The notes below the pieces were generated by a model. That model had not been told where the DNA came from, ran no database searches, and was given only the letters and a program-made list of their open reading frames with translations. DNA of 64,000 nt from Lustribacter sp965277075 (lineage in GTDB: Bacteria > Vulcanimicrobiota > Vulcanimicrobiia > Vulcanimicrobiales > Vulcanimicrobiaceae): NCBI GenBank assembly GCA_965277075.1, contig OZ255707.1, forward strand, positions 124,001 to 188,000, written 5' to 3'. The position numbers were made by a program, and so were the translations under genes. Below, one piece after another: positions 24,908 through 33,499 of this stretch. How positions within the stretch are numbered: position 1 is the stretch's first letter; every line of letters starts with the position of its first letter.

Positions 24908-26328
24908 TGCTCGCGCTCGACGTCGGAATCGATTCGCTCGACACGCGCTTCCGCTCCGCGCTCGCACGCATGCGCGAACGTGGCCGGCTGCAAGCGTACA
25001 CCGCGCCGGTCGACCCGCACCTCGAGGTCGCGGGCATCATGAAGCGGCTCGACGGCGGACCCGCGCTGCTGTTCACCGACGTGCGCGGGCACGACATTCC
25101 CGTACTGGGCAATTTTCTCGCGGCGCGAGAGAACTGCGAGGCGGCGTTCGGCGTCGATTTCGCGACGATTCGCACGTTCGTTGCGCGCGGTTTAGCGAAC
25201 CCGATGCGGCCGGTTCGGGTGACCGATGCGCCCGTTCACGAGCGCGTGATTACCAGCGGGATCGACCTCGGCGACATGTTTCCGGCGCTGCATCATACGG
25301 CGGCCGACTCCGGGCGCTACATCACGGCCGGCGTCATCGTCGCGCGCGATCCCGAAACCGACGTTTATAACGCGTCGTATCACCGGTTGCAACTCGTCGG
25401 ACCGGATCGCACCGCGATTCAGCTCGACTTCGGCCGGCATCTTCGGCTCGCATGGGAACGTGCGCGGGCGAGCGGTGAGGCGCTGCCGATTGCAATCTGC
25501 ATCGGCACCGACGTGGCCTTACAGTACACCGCCGCGACGATGGGGTCGCAACTTCCCGAGACGCTCGACGAGCTCGCCGTCGCGGGCGGCATGGCCGGAC
25601 GCCCGCTGACGATCGTCGATGCGGTGACGCAGCCGTTGCTCGTGCCCGCGGAAGCGGAGATCGTTCTCGAGGGCCGCATCTTGCCGGACCAAACTGTTCG
25701 CGAGGGCCCCTTCGGTGAGTTCGTCGGCTATCTCTCACCGGTCGGCGATGCACCGCTGGTTGAGATTACCGCGGTCACGCGGCGAGCGAAGCCGATCTAT
25801 CACGCGATCAACGGCTACGGGCGCGAGACCGTCATGCTGCGGAAGTACGTGTTGGAGGCGAGCCTGCTCAAAGTGCTTTCCGCCGCTGTTCCAATCGTCG
25901 TCGATGCCGAAATGACGGCCGGTGGTCTGCACCGCTTTCACGCGGTCGTCCAAGTGCGGCGCACGTCCGCGCAGCAGAACGGATTGCAGCAAAACGCCAT
26001 CATGGCGGCGTTCGGCGCGCTCAAAGATTTGGACCTCGTGATCGTCGTCGATGACGACATCGACATCCGTAATCCGGCCGACGTCGAGTATGCGCTCGCG
26101 ACACGCATGGAGGCGTCGCGCGATTTGATCGTGATCCCGGGCGCGCGCGGGCACGAATACGTTCGTATCGGCAACGCCGGTATCCGGGCGAAACTCGGGA
26201 TCGATGCCACGGTGCCGTTCGAAGAGCGCGCCCGATTCGCGCGCTGCCAGTTCAGCGCGGTCGACGTTCGGCCCGCCGATCTCACCTTCGATGGTGGAGT
26301 ATTGCAACGGTATCTGCGCGAACCCTGA
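24907..26328 (+). CDS. UbiD-family prenyl-FMN-dependent decarboxylase
   Basis: 473 residues from ATG 24907 (TGATG overlap with the monooxygenase); the frame is open further upstream only as a shadow. UbiD features: LEVAGIMKRLDGGPALLFTDVRGHDIPVLGN, ITSGIDLGDMFPALHH, YNASYHRLQLVGPDRTAIQL, the EGPFGEFVGYLSP motif with conserved acidic residues and SAQQNGLQQNAIMAAFG. It reversibly decarboxylates aromatic or alpha,beta-unsaturated acids and needs prenylated FMN made by UbiX, which is not in the window. It follows the hydroxylase directly, suggesting hydroxylation then decarboxylation. Confidence 0.93.
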   Translation: MLALDVGIDSLDTRFRSALARMRERGRLQAYTAPVDPHLEVAGIMKRLDGGPALLFTDVRGHDIPVLGNFLAARENCEAAFGVDFATIRTFVARGLANPMRPVRVTDAPVHERVITSGIDLGDMFPALHHTAADSGRYITAGVIVARDPETDVYNASYHRLQLVGPDRTAIQLDFGRHLRLAWERARASGEALPIAICIGTDVALQYTAATMGSQLPETLDELAVAGGMAGRPLTIVDAVTQPLLVPAEAEIVLEGRILPDQTVREGPFGEFVGYLSPVGDAPLVEITAVTRRAKPIYHAINGYGRETVMLRKYVLEASLLKVLSAAVPIVVDAEMTAGGLHRFHAVVQVRRTSAQQNGLQQNAIMAAFGALKDLDLVIVVDDDIDIRNPADVEYALATRMEASRDLIVIPGARGHEYVRIGNAGIRAKLGIDATVPFEERARFARCQFSAVDVRPADLTFDGGVLQRYLREP

Positions 26329-26339
26329 CCGGTGAGATC

Positions 26340-26870
26340 GTGCAACGCAAGACCGTCAGCAAGCCGGAACTGATCATCGATGGAACGGATGACGAATTCC
26401 GTTCTTTCATCCATGATTTTTTGGCATTTTCGGCGATGCTCACGGATATTCGCGGCGGTTTCGGCGAGTATATCGGACTGACGGGCATCGCGTATACCAC
26501 CTTGATGTCGGTCAAGCATTTACAAGGGCGCACCGGCATCGGCGTTAACGCGGTTGCGGAACACCTGCATCTCTCGGGCGCGTTCATCACGACCGAGGTT
26601 GCGAAGTTGGTCAACCTCGGCCTGATCAGCAAACGCACCAATGCCAAAGACAAACGGCGCGTCCTCTTGACGATTTCTCCCGCCGGCCGCAAGTTGCTGG
26701 CAGAGCTCGTCGACGTCCAGGCGCCGGTGAACGATGCGCTCTTCGACACGCTCAGCTCCGACGAGTTCGTGCGCCTGAAAGAAATCATGGCGCGGCTCGT
26801 GCCGTGCGCGGCGCGCGCGCTCTCGCTGCTCGCCTACCTGCGTCAACCGCAGGAGGAGTCGGGAACCTAA
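26340..26870 (+). CDS. MarR-family transcriptional regulator
   Basis: 176 residues from GTG 26340, twelve bases after ubiD-like. Winged helix of the MarR type: TTLMSVKHLQGRTGIGVNAVAEHLHLSGAFITTEVAKLVNLGLISKRTNAKDKRRVLLTISPAGRKLL, with flanking dimerisation helices. Probably binds an aromatic intermediate and controls its own operon; the palindrome at 20851-20863 is the best operator candidate. Last gene of the nine-gene group before the TonB receptor. Confidence 0.9.
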   Translation: MQRKTVSKPELIIDGTDDEFRSFIHDFLAFSAMLTDIRGGFGEYIGLTGIAYTTLMSVKHLQGRTGIGVNAVAEHLHLSGAFITTEVAKLVNLGLISKRTNAKDKRRVLLTISPAGRKLLAELVDVQAPVNDALFDTLSSDEFVRLKEIMARLVPCAARALSLLAYLRQPQEESGT

Positions 26871-26962
26871 CCCCGCCGCCTGATTTCGCGCAGCCATGTG
26901 TTTGGGGCACACCGGCGTTTTTAGGCTGAACAGTTGGCCCAAGACGGCGTAATCCGTACGCG

Positions 26963-26976
26963 GTTATAACTATAAA
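26963..26976 (+). promoter_or_regulatory. Candidate -10 region for the TonB-receptor gene
   Basis: An AT-rich stretch holds TATAAC (26965-26970) and TATAAA (26971-26976); GTTATAAC (26963-26970) is an 8-base palindrome. No clear -35 is seen at 17 bases. A strong GGAGGGGG ribosome site (27002-27009) follows before ATG 27016. Confidence 0.4.
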
Positions 26977-27015
26977 ACTAGCTTTGGCTCGAAGGTTCCG
27001 TGGAGGGGGCCCAAC

Positions 27016-30000
27016 ATGCTTTTGCTTCTTTGCTTAAGTCGTTTTGCGGCCGCCGTTGTTCTAACGCTCGTGACCGTCGGCGGTCCCGTTCTTGCGGAGA
27101 CGATTGGCGCAGCCGCCGTGTCGCAAGCGACGCAGCAATCGGCAACGATCGATGGGCGCGTCAACGGTTCGTCGGCAGCCGGCCTCGCCGGCGCCATCGT
27201 CAATATCGACGGCCCGGTACGCGCCTCGACGACCACCGACGGGTCAGGTAAGTTTACGTTCAACGTGCCGCCCGGAGCCTACACGATCACCGTGAATAAG
27301 GGTGGCTATCAGACGGGCTCGACCCAGGTCGTCGCCACGAGCGCTATCGCCGTGACCATCAGCGTCGGCCTGACGGAGTCGTCCCTTGGAAATCTTCAAG
27401 TCATCGGTCGTACGTCGGTGAACGCGACGGGTAATGCCGCGAAATTCAATATCTCGTCGAGTTCAAACTCGGCACTGTCTCAAGCCGCCATCCAGGATCG
27501 CAACGTTCCCGAAATCGCGAAGCTCGTATCAACGCTACCCGGGGTCGTCGTCACAACCAACTCCGCCAGCGTCGTTAACAACTTCCGCATCCGCGGCACC
27601 ACGGCTGAAACGAAGACCCAGCTCGACGGGCATCCCATTTCGAGCGGCGTCTCCGGGACGTTCCTGGCGAGCTTCACGGATTCGGGGTTACTCAGCAGCG
27701 TGGACGTGCTCAAAGGTGCGGGGCTCAACGGCCCAACCGCAGGCGAATCTGCCGTCGGCACCGTCAATCTTCGCACCCCCGACTTCGGCGCGAAGGATAC
27801 GAGTTTTTTGCAGGGCGGCGTCGACAACTATGGGGCGAGTTTTTATACGGCACTCGTCGATATCAACTTGGGAACGAAACTCTCGTTCATCTTTGGAAAA
27901 TCGTTCAGCGGTTACCGAGGCAACAACTTCGGTGCATCCGTCGACGGGATCGTGGCCGGTGGCACGGGTTCCGGTGCGACCGCGACCAACCCCGGGCCGA
28001 AGATCGGTCCGACCGGAACGTATCAGACGCCGTACCTGACGAACAGCCTCGCTGCATACAACAACGACTTCAGCAGCACGCAGACGTTGAACGCGCAACT
28101 AGCAAAAGTGCGCTATAAATTCTCGGATGCCACTTCGGTTTCCGCCGAGTTTTTCGGTTCGCAGGGCCAGTACGATCCTGAAGGCGGTTCGTACGGCCAA
28201 TTCGTCGGTTATGCCACGCTCCCCCAATGTTTGACGAAAGGCGTGGCTGCAAACGGTGCGAGCTGCAATTTGACCTCGGTTTATAATTCGCCCTTCGTAC
28301 AAGGTCAAGTCGGCCAAGCGAACACACCGCTGTACACGTTTTTTCCGGGCACGGTCATTCGAAACAACAACCCGAATTTCGATCTCGATTTTAAAACGAC
28401 GTTCAAGAACGACACGATTCTTTTGCGTCCCTATACGGCATCCATTAACCGGCTGATCGACGGTAGCGGTCAGAACTCGGTCTATGCGAACGGACCGACC
28501 CAAGTGGCACAGGGCTCGTATGCGGTTATCAGCAACGCGAACTGCCAAGTGCAATTCATCGCGCCGACCGCGACCGGCGGTGCGAAGGGACCGTGTTACG
28601 CATCCGGTGCCGCGAGCAACACGCCCGGGTTTGTAACCAGCACGACCGGATTAAGCACCACCTTCCCGGTTACGACGAGTCCGGCCGGCATTTACTGTTC
28701 GCTTGCGGTGCCGTGCTATACGACGCCGACGCAACAGGATAATGCCGGCCAGTGGGGCTTCGGTACAACGTCCACACAGCAAGAAATCGACAAGCTGGCC
28801 GGCTACACGTTTACGTACATCCACCCGGTCGGAAACAACATTTACAACTTCAGCATCGACCACTACTACGACGACACCCAAAGCTATCAAAGCGATGCTT
28901 CACCATTAGTTTCCGGTTGTGCGTTCACGCAGCTCGGCGGAAACGCACCCAAAGCGAGCGATCCCGGTTACCAGCCCGGTTGCAAACTGATCGGGCCCAA
29001 CGGGACCAACACGGTCGTGTACAAACCGACTCCGCTCGCCGTCCCGGAAACGTTCAGTTCGATCACGTCGTTCTCGCTCACGGCCCAATTTCAATTGCAA
29101 CCGGACCTCGAGTTTGATTTCGGAAATTATTTCACAACGTATCGCATCAACGCGCAGCAGGAGGATCCTGCGTTTCTCGCCGCCTTCATCGCAGCGCAAA
29201 CTGCCGCCGGTAATCCGGTAAATACGAATATTGCGCCGATCCGGTTGTCCGGCTTCACCAACAAAGAGAGCCATTACGATCCGCACTTCGGTTTCGTGTA
29301 TCGTCCCTCGCGCGATCTCGCGATTCGTGCCACCGCCGGCTCGTCGGTTTCGATTCCGTACGCAAGTCAAGTTTCGGGCTTGGAAACGGTTGTTCCGACG
29401 ACTGCGAGCACCACGATCACCGCACCGAATCCTAACCTGCAAGCCGAAGTCGTTGTTGCCGAGGATATCGGTCTCGACTACCGCTTTGGACACGGCGCGG
29501 TGTTTGCCGGCGACATTTACAACAACGTCATTCACAACACGTGGATCACGGAAAACGCATTGTTGGCGAATCCTCCGCAAGGCTTTGCGTCCGGCGGCGT
29601 CTACTATTTGTCCTCGACGTTCAACGGACCGGAAGAGCATTCGAAAGGGATCGAACTCAACGTCGCGAGCCTTCCGGCGCTGGGCTTCGGCTACAGTCTC
29701 TCGACATCGTTCAATCGCACCTACTATGCGAATCTGCCGCCATCGTATCTCGTGGTCGCGACAAAAGATTTCAACTGGATTCAGCAGTACGGCGAACCCT
29801 ACTCGAAGGGCTATCTCAACTTGCAGTACGCCGGCCTGCGCAATTCGCTTCTGCGGCTCGGCGTCGATTACGAAGGTCCGGGAAACTCCGCCAACTACAC
29901 GTCGTACTTCCAATTCGATGCCGGCCTGCGGCTGGGCTTCGCAAATAAAATCGAATTTCTGACATCGGTTGAGAATCTGACAGATCTGACGTTCGGTGCG

Positions 30001-30150
30001 CCCCTGGGCCATGCCGTTGCCTTCCAAGGGGTCGTGCCCGTCCAGGAGCAGCTCGTCAACGGTGTTGTCGTTTATTCGAACGGTCCTTCGCGCGGCATCT
30101 CCGCCCCCTTACCGCGCACGTTTCGTTTTTCGCTCGTGAAGCGGTTTTAA
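27016..30150 (+). CDS. TonB-dependent outer-membrane receptor with N-terminal carboxypeptidase-regulatory-like domain
   Basis: 1044 residues. A signal peptide (1 to ~25, cleavage after VLAE) precedes a beta-sandwich domain (~40-115: IDGRVNGSSAAGLAGAIVNIDGP, PPGAYTITVNKGGYQ), a plug domain (~150-260: VPEIAKLVSTLPGVVVTTNS, NNFRIRGTTAETKTQLDGHP) and a 22-strand-type barrel ending FRFSLVKRF with the usual C-terminal Phe. It imports a ligand across the outer membrane using TonB energy. The 33-base gap to a binding protein suggests they handle the same ligand. No tonB/exbBD here. Ligand unknown. Confidence 0.93.
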   Translation: MLLLLCLSRFAAAVVLTLVTVGGPVLAETIGAAAVSQATQQSATIDGRVNGSSAAGLAGAIVNIDGPVRASTTTDGSGKFTFNVPPGAYTITVNKGGYQTGSTQVVATSAIAVTISVGLTESSLGNLQVIGRTSVNATGNAAKFNISSSSNSALSQAAIQDRNVPEIAKLVSTLPGVVVTTNSASVVNNFRIRGTTAETKTQLDGHPISSGVSGTFLASFTDSGLLSSVDVLKGAGLNGPTAGESAVGTVNLRTPDFGAKDTSFLQGGVDNYGASFYTALVDINLGTKLSFIFGKSFSGYRGNNFGASVDGIVAGGTGSGATATNPGPKIGPTGTYQTPYLTNSLAAYNNDFSSTQTLNAQLAKVRYKFSDATSVSAEFFGSQGQYDPEGGSYGQFVGYATLPQCLTKGVAANGASCNLTSVYNSPFVQGQVGQANTPLYTFFPGTVIRNNNPNFDLDFKTTFKNDTILLRPYTASINRLIDGSGQNSVYANGPTQVAQGSYAVISNANCQVQFIAPTATGGAKGPCYASGAASNTPGFVTSTTGLSTTFPVTTSPAGIYCSLAVPCYTTPTQQDNAGQWGFGTTSTQQEIDKLAGYTFTYIHPVGNNIYNFSIDHYYDDTQSYQSDASPLVSGCAFTQLGGNAPKASDPGYQPGCKLIGPNGTNTVVYKPTPLAVPETFSSITSFSLTAQFQLQPDLEFDFGNYFTTYRINAQQEDPAFLAAFIAAQTAAGNPVNTNIAPIRLSGFTNKESHYDPHFGFVYRPSRDLAIRATAGSSVSIPYASQVSGLETVVPTTASTTITAPNPNLQAEVVVAEDIGLDYRFGHGAVFAGDIYNNVIHNTWITENALLANPPQGFASGGVYYLSSTFNGPEEHSKGIELNVASLPALGFGYSLSTSFNRTYYANLPPSYLVVATKDFNWIQQYGEPYSKGYLNLQYAGLRNSLLRLGVDYEGPGNSANYTSYFQFDAGLRLGFANKIEFLTSVENLTDLTFGAPLGHAVAFQGVVPVQEQLVNGVVVYSNGPSRGISAPLPRTFRFSLVKRF

Positions 30151-30183
30151 CGGTGCCAGCCGATTCCACAGAAAGACACTCTT

Positions 30184-31155
30184 ATGTGCACGCGACTCGT
30201 CCTGATCCTTACCTTCTTTCTATTGTCGGCGAGCATGACGTTTGCGCAGGGACCCACGATCATTCGCGTCGCGGGGCCTTCGAATGAGGGCTACAAAGAC
30301 GTCTACTACGCCCAACAGGCGGGGATCTTCGCGAAGTATGGCCTTGAGGTTCGGCCGTCGATCGTGAACGGCGGCGCCGCTGCCCTCGCCGGTCTCGTCG
30401 GCGGATCGTTCGAAGTCGCCTACTCGAACCTCGTGCCCGTCCTCCAAGCGCATCAGCACGGTGTCGCATTCCAGATCGTTGCGCCGTCGACGATGTTCAG
30501 AAGCGATCAGTTGCAAAACGCGATGCTCGTTGCTAAGGATTCCTCGTTACGCGGCGCGCGTGACCTCAACGGAAAAACGATCGGCACCCAGTCGTTGCAA
30601 GACCTCAATTCCGTTGCAATGCGGGCATGGATCGATAAGAACGGGGGCGATTCGACCACCGTTCACTTCCTCGAGGTGCCGTCGTCGGCTGCGGTCACCG
30701 CGTTGACCCAGCATCGCGTCGATGCCATGGCGCTCTCGGAGCCGCTGCTAAGCGAAGCGCTGGCACGCGGGAACGTTCGCGTTTTCGCCAAGCCGCAAGG
30801 CGCGATTGCGAACCGGTTCCAGGCTCAAGCCTTTATCGCGATGTCCGACTACGTGACACAGCATCCGGACGTGATGGCGCGCTTCGTGAAGGCAATGCAC
30901 GAGTCCGCGATCTACAACAACGCGCACCTTGCCGATACGGTCGAGCTCGTTTCTTCGTTTACCAACGTCCCGGCCGAGGTCATCGCCCATAGCGTGCGCG
31001 CCGTGGACGGTGAATACGTGGCCCCACGCTACGTTCAGCCCTTGATCGATGCCGCTGCGAAATACGGAATGATCGCACGCGCGTTTCCCGCCGAGGATAT
31101 CATCAGCCCCGCTGCGCTCAAGCCGCCACACGAATCGAGTCACGACGACGATTGA
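30184..31155 (+). CDS. NMT1/SsuA-like substrate-binding protein
   Basis: 323 residues from ATG 30184. Sec signal (MCTRLVLILTFFLLSASMTFAQ), then IIRVAGPSNEGYKDVYYAQQAGIFAKYGLEVRPSI, GGSFEVAYSNLVPVLQAHQHG, LNGKTIGTQSLQD, the family motif WIDKNGGDSTTVHFLEVP and a C-terminal AAKYGMIARAFPAEDIISP. It follows the TonB receptor by 33 bases and likely receives the ligand in the periplasm. No permease/ATPase follows. The DNA of the WIDKNGGDST block is nearly identical to the paralog at 38821. Confidence 0.9.
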   Translation: MCTRLVLILTFFLLSASMTFAQGPTIIRVAGPSNEGYKDVYYAQQAGIFAKYGLEVRPSIVNGGAAALAGLVGGSFEVAYSNLVPVLQAHQHGVAFQIVAPSTMFRSDQLQNAMLVAKDSSLRGARDLNGKTIGTQSLQDLNSVAMRAWIDKNGGDSTTVHFLEVPSSAAVTALTQHRVDAMALSEPLLSEALARGNVRVFAKPQGAIANRFQAQAFIAMSDYVTQHPDVMARFVKAMHESAIYNNAHLADTVELVSSFTNVPAEVIAHSVRAVDGEYVAPRYVQPLIDAAAKYGMIARAFPAEDIISPAALKPPHESSHDDD

Positions 31156-31167
31156 GCCGGCGGGCGA

Positions 31168-31536
31168 TCAGCTTCGGCGATGCTCGAGTTCCAGCGTTAT
31201 CAATCGCGCGAGGAGCGTCGCGGGAAAGAGCTGCCCGATCACGCCTTCGATATTCGTCAGCGAACGCGCGAACGGATCGTGGGGAACGATATCACCGAAT
31301 CCCGATGTCGTGAGCGTCGTAAAGCTGAAGTAGATGAGCTCCGCGATCGTGTGACTGCTACTGCGTCCGAGCGGAAACACGAATCGCCCCGGTCCGAACG
31401 CATCGATGACGCGGTAGGCAAGAGCGAAGATCGCAGCAACGTTCAAATAAATGGCGACCGCACCCATGATACAGCTCGACCCCTCGAGGATCACGAGCGC
31501 CGTCAGACTCCAGTCACGAAATTGCGCAGACGACAC
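31168..31536 (-). CDS. Small two-helix potassium-channel-like protein
   Basis: 122 residues from GTG 31536 (an in-frame TAA lies just upstream). Two hydrophobic segments flank a pore loop: AIYLNVAAIFALAYRVIDAF, then AELIYFSFTTLTTSGFGDIVPHDPF with the K+-filter TTSGFGD, and IEGVIGQLFPATLLARLITLEL. This is the Ion_trans_2 pore module. Most relatives carry extra N-terminal helices, so it may be N-terminally truncated by the rearrangement that produced the adjacent pseudogenes. Convergent with the binding-protein gene. Confidence 0.75.
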   Translation of the reverse strand: MSSAQFRDWSLTALVILEGSSCIMGAVAIYLNVAAIFALAYRVIDAFGPGRFVFPLGRSSSHTIAELIYFSFTTLTTSGFGDIVPHDPFARSLTNIEGVIGQLFPATLLARLITLELEHRRS

Positions 31537-31720
31537 GCGACGGGATTAGCGACAACATACGCGCTCGCCTCGGATCGTAAAGCGGAATCGGCCTCGGCAC
31601 CTCGGTCTCGAGACAAAGAAGTTCCACGAGCGTTCACCGAAGATTCGGGTAAAGCTCGCATTCATATGTGCGTTGGTCGCGATAGAGATGGTACGAGATA
31701 CGCGTCGGATCGAGCATCGA

Positions 31721-32234
31721 TCAGGCCTTGGGGAGGAGCAGCTCGCGCGCTGAGAACGGAGAACCGCCGCCATACTTTGCTGCAATGTCGATAACGGGCT
31801 GAATGAGCAGCTCGGTAGCGCGTCGGGATAGGTGGCACGCACAACGGAACGTGTCGTGTCCGCGTTGATGCCGGTATATTTTTCCAAGATCGGCGCTGAC
31901 TTGTCATCATTCCTGTTCGCCCACTGCTCCGCATCGTGCATCACCTGCTGAAATCGTCGCAATATATCCCCGTTTTGTGCGGCCCATGCTTGTGTCGTGA
32001 AATATGCGGCGAGCAAAAAACGGTTGGCGACGGCGTCATAGCAATTCGCGAGCACGCGCGCCGTATGTCGCGACGCTGTCCGTTACGCCGATCGTTTTGC
32101 CACTGAGGTCGCGCGCCGTCTTGATCGGGGAACCGTTCGGTATCATCAAGACCAAGGTCGGAGCGTTCGTGTTATAGACGGCGGCAGGTGCAACGATGAC
32201 GAACGGAACGCCACGCCCATGCGCTTCGGTAAGT
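31721..32234 (-). pseudogene. NMT1-type binding protein, fragmented
   Basis: Starting at ~32234 a minus frame reads EAHGRGVPFVIVAPAAVYNTNAP and ARDLSGKTIGVTDSVATYG, then a ~70-codon gap. A second frame (from ~32055) reads LANCYDAVANRFLLAAYFTTQAWAAQNGD, QQVMHDAEQWANRNDDKS and LEKYTGINAD. A third frame finishes with LLIQPVIDIAAKYGGG and ARELLLPKA, stop at 31721. N-terminus, WIDKNGGD region and frame continuity are all lost. Its upstream end is joined to an alpha/beta hydrolase relic. Confidence 0.8.
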
Positions 32235-32609
32235 GTCGTGCGCCACGATGTTAAACCGTTGCGCTCCGATCGCGTCCAACAGCGCCAGCATCTCCTCGGC
32301 GCAGTTCTCCCGTCGCCAATCTCCCGGGCGCTTCTCGCCTTGGCCGTAACCCTTGTGATCGGGAGCGATGCAGCGATACGTCGATCCGAAGGCCTCGAGC
32401 TGGGGATGCCAAGAATGCCAACTCTCCGGGTTCCCGTGAAAGAAGACGATCGTTTCCGCGCCGACCGGCCCCGCTTCAACGTAATGCCGGCGAATCGGGA
32501 TGACGGCTCCCGGAGCCTCGGCGAAGTGGTGCGTGACCGGGATGTCGCCGAATCGTTCGATGTCGCCTTGGATGCTGGGTGTAACGCTGCGTTTCGGCAC
32601 GAGGCCCAT
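32232..32609 (-). pseudogene. Alpha/beta hydrolase, N-terminal part only
   Basis: From ATG 32609 the frame encodes the first ~125 residues of an epoxide-hydrolase/haloalkane-dehalogenase-like protein: VEAGPVGAETIVFFHGNPESWHSWHPQL (HGNP oxyanion motif), YRCIAPDHKGYGQGEKRPGD and LLDAIGAQRFNIVAHDT, the strand where the nucleophile motif should start. The protein then switches into unrelated sequence at the junction with the binding-protein relic (~32232). Nucleophile elbow, cap and His are missing, so it is dead. It is divergent from the IclR gene. Confidence 0.78.
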
Positions 32610-32648
32610 TCCCTCGTCCGCGTCGCAATCCAATGGCAACTTCGCGAG

Positions 32649-32669
32649 TTTCTACGCATTGCGTAGAAA
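32649..32669. promoter_or_regulatory. Perfect 21-base palindrome, candidate IclR operator
   Basis: Arms TTTCTACGCA and TGCGTAGAAA are separated by one T. It lies in the divergent gap between the alpha/beta hydrolase relic and the iclR-like gene, fourteen bases before a -10-like TAAGAT (32683-32688). IclR regulators typically bind such palindromes. The operator is intact although both flanking genes are broken. Confidence 0.65.
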
Positions 32670-32694
32670 ATGGTTCCGTGTGTAAGATATCGTT

Positions 32695-33499
32695 GTGGAA
32701 AAAAGTGCCACGCCCTCACGGAATCGGGGCGTTCAGTCGGTCGAGACAGCGGCGGCGCATCTGCGTGCACTCGTTGTTGCTTGCGCCGCGCAATCGTTGA
32801 CGGAAGTTGCCGGCGCCACGCGCATGCCGACCGCCAAGGCGTATCGCTATTTCGTGAGTTTGTGCCGATCCGGTCTTGTTGCGCAAGATCCGCGCACGGC
32901 GAAGTACGGTCTTGGGCCGCTCGCAGCCGAAGTCGGCCACGCAGTCCTGACACGCTTCGACCGCGGCCGCGCGGTCGAGAACAAATTAGACGAACTGCGT
33001 GACGCCGTCGACGAGACCGTTTGTATCTTTCGATGGACGCCGAATGGACCAGCGATGACGCACGTCGCGCAGCGTTCGCATGCAATCACGACGCGCGCGA
33101 TTGGGGATTGCGCTGCCGCTGCTTACCACAGCCGCCGGACGCGTGTACGCAGCCTTCGGCGATACCCCTGAACTGCGAAGCCGCGTTCAAGCTGAGATTC
33201 GTCGGGCGCGCGCGACCGGCCAACGGTGCGCAACGGCGCTGGATTTCCGCAACGTCGTCTCCGAGACGCGCATACGAGGTTTTGCGCGAATTCGCGGTGA
33301 TTATCGCTCGGGTGTTTGCGCAATCGCTGCGCCCATTTTCAACGTGCATCGTCAGCTGTCTGCCGTGATTACCGTCGTCGGTGATCAAAATCTCGACATC
33401 AGTTGGAACTCACGAACGGCGGCGTTGCTCCGCGAGTTCGCAGCTGATACGTCAGCCGATTTCGAGTCATTCGACGCGCGGAAGAAGAGCCGCGAGTAG
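32695..33499 (+). pseudogene. IclR-family regulator interrupted by a frameshift
   Basis: GTG 32695 starts a frame with an IclR winged helix (GVQSVETAAAHLRALVV, SLTEVAGATRMPTAKAYRYFVSL) and the first part of the effector domain (ETVCIFRWTPNGPAM). Near 33080-33110 the match moves by one base into a second frame that completes the effector domain (LGIALPLLTTAAGRVYAAFGDTP, ALDFRNVVSETRIRGFARI, AAPIFNVHRQLSAVITVVGDQN) to the stop at 33499. One indel therefore separates two otherwise good halves; it could be a recent mutation or an assembly error. The 3' end overlaps convergent fsr by 33 bases. Confidence 0.8.
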
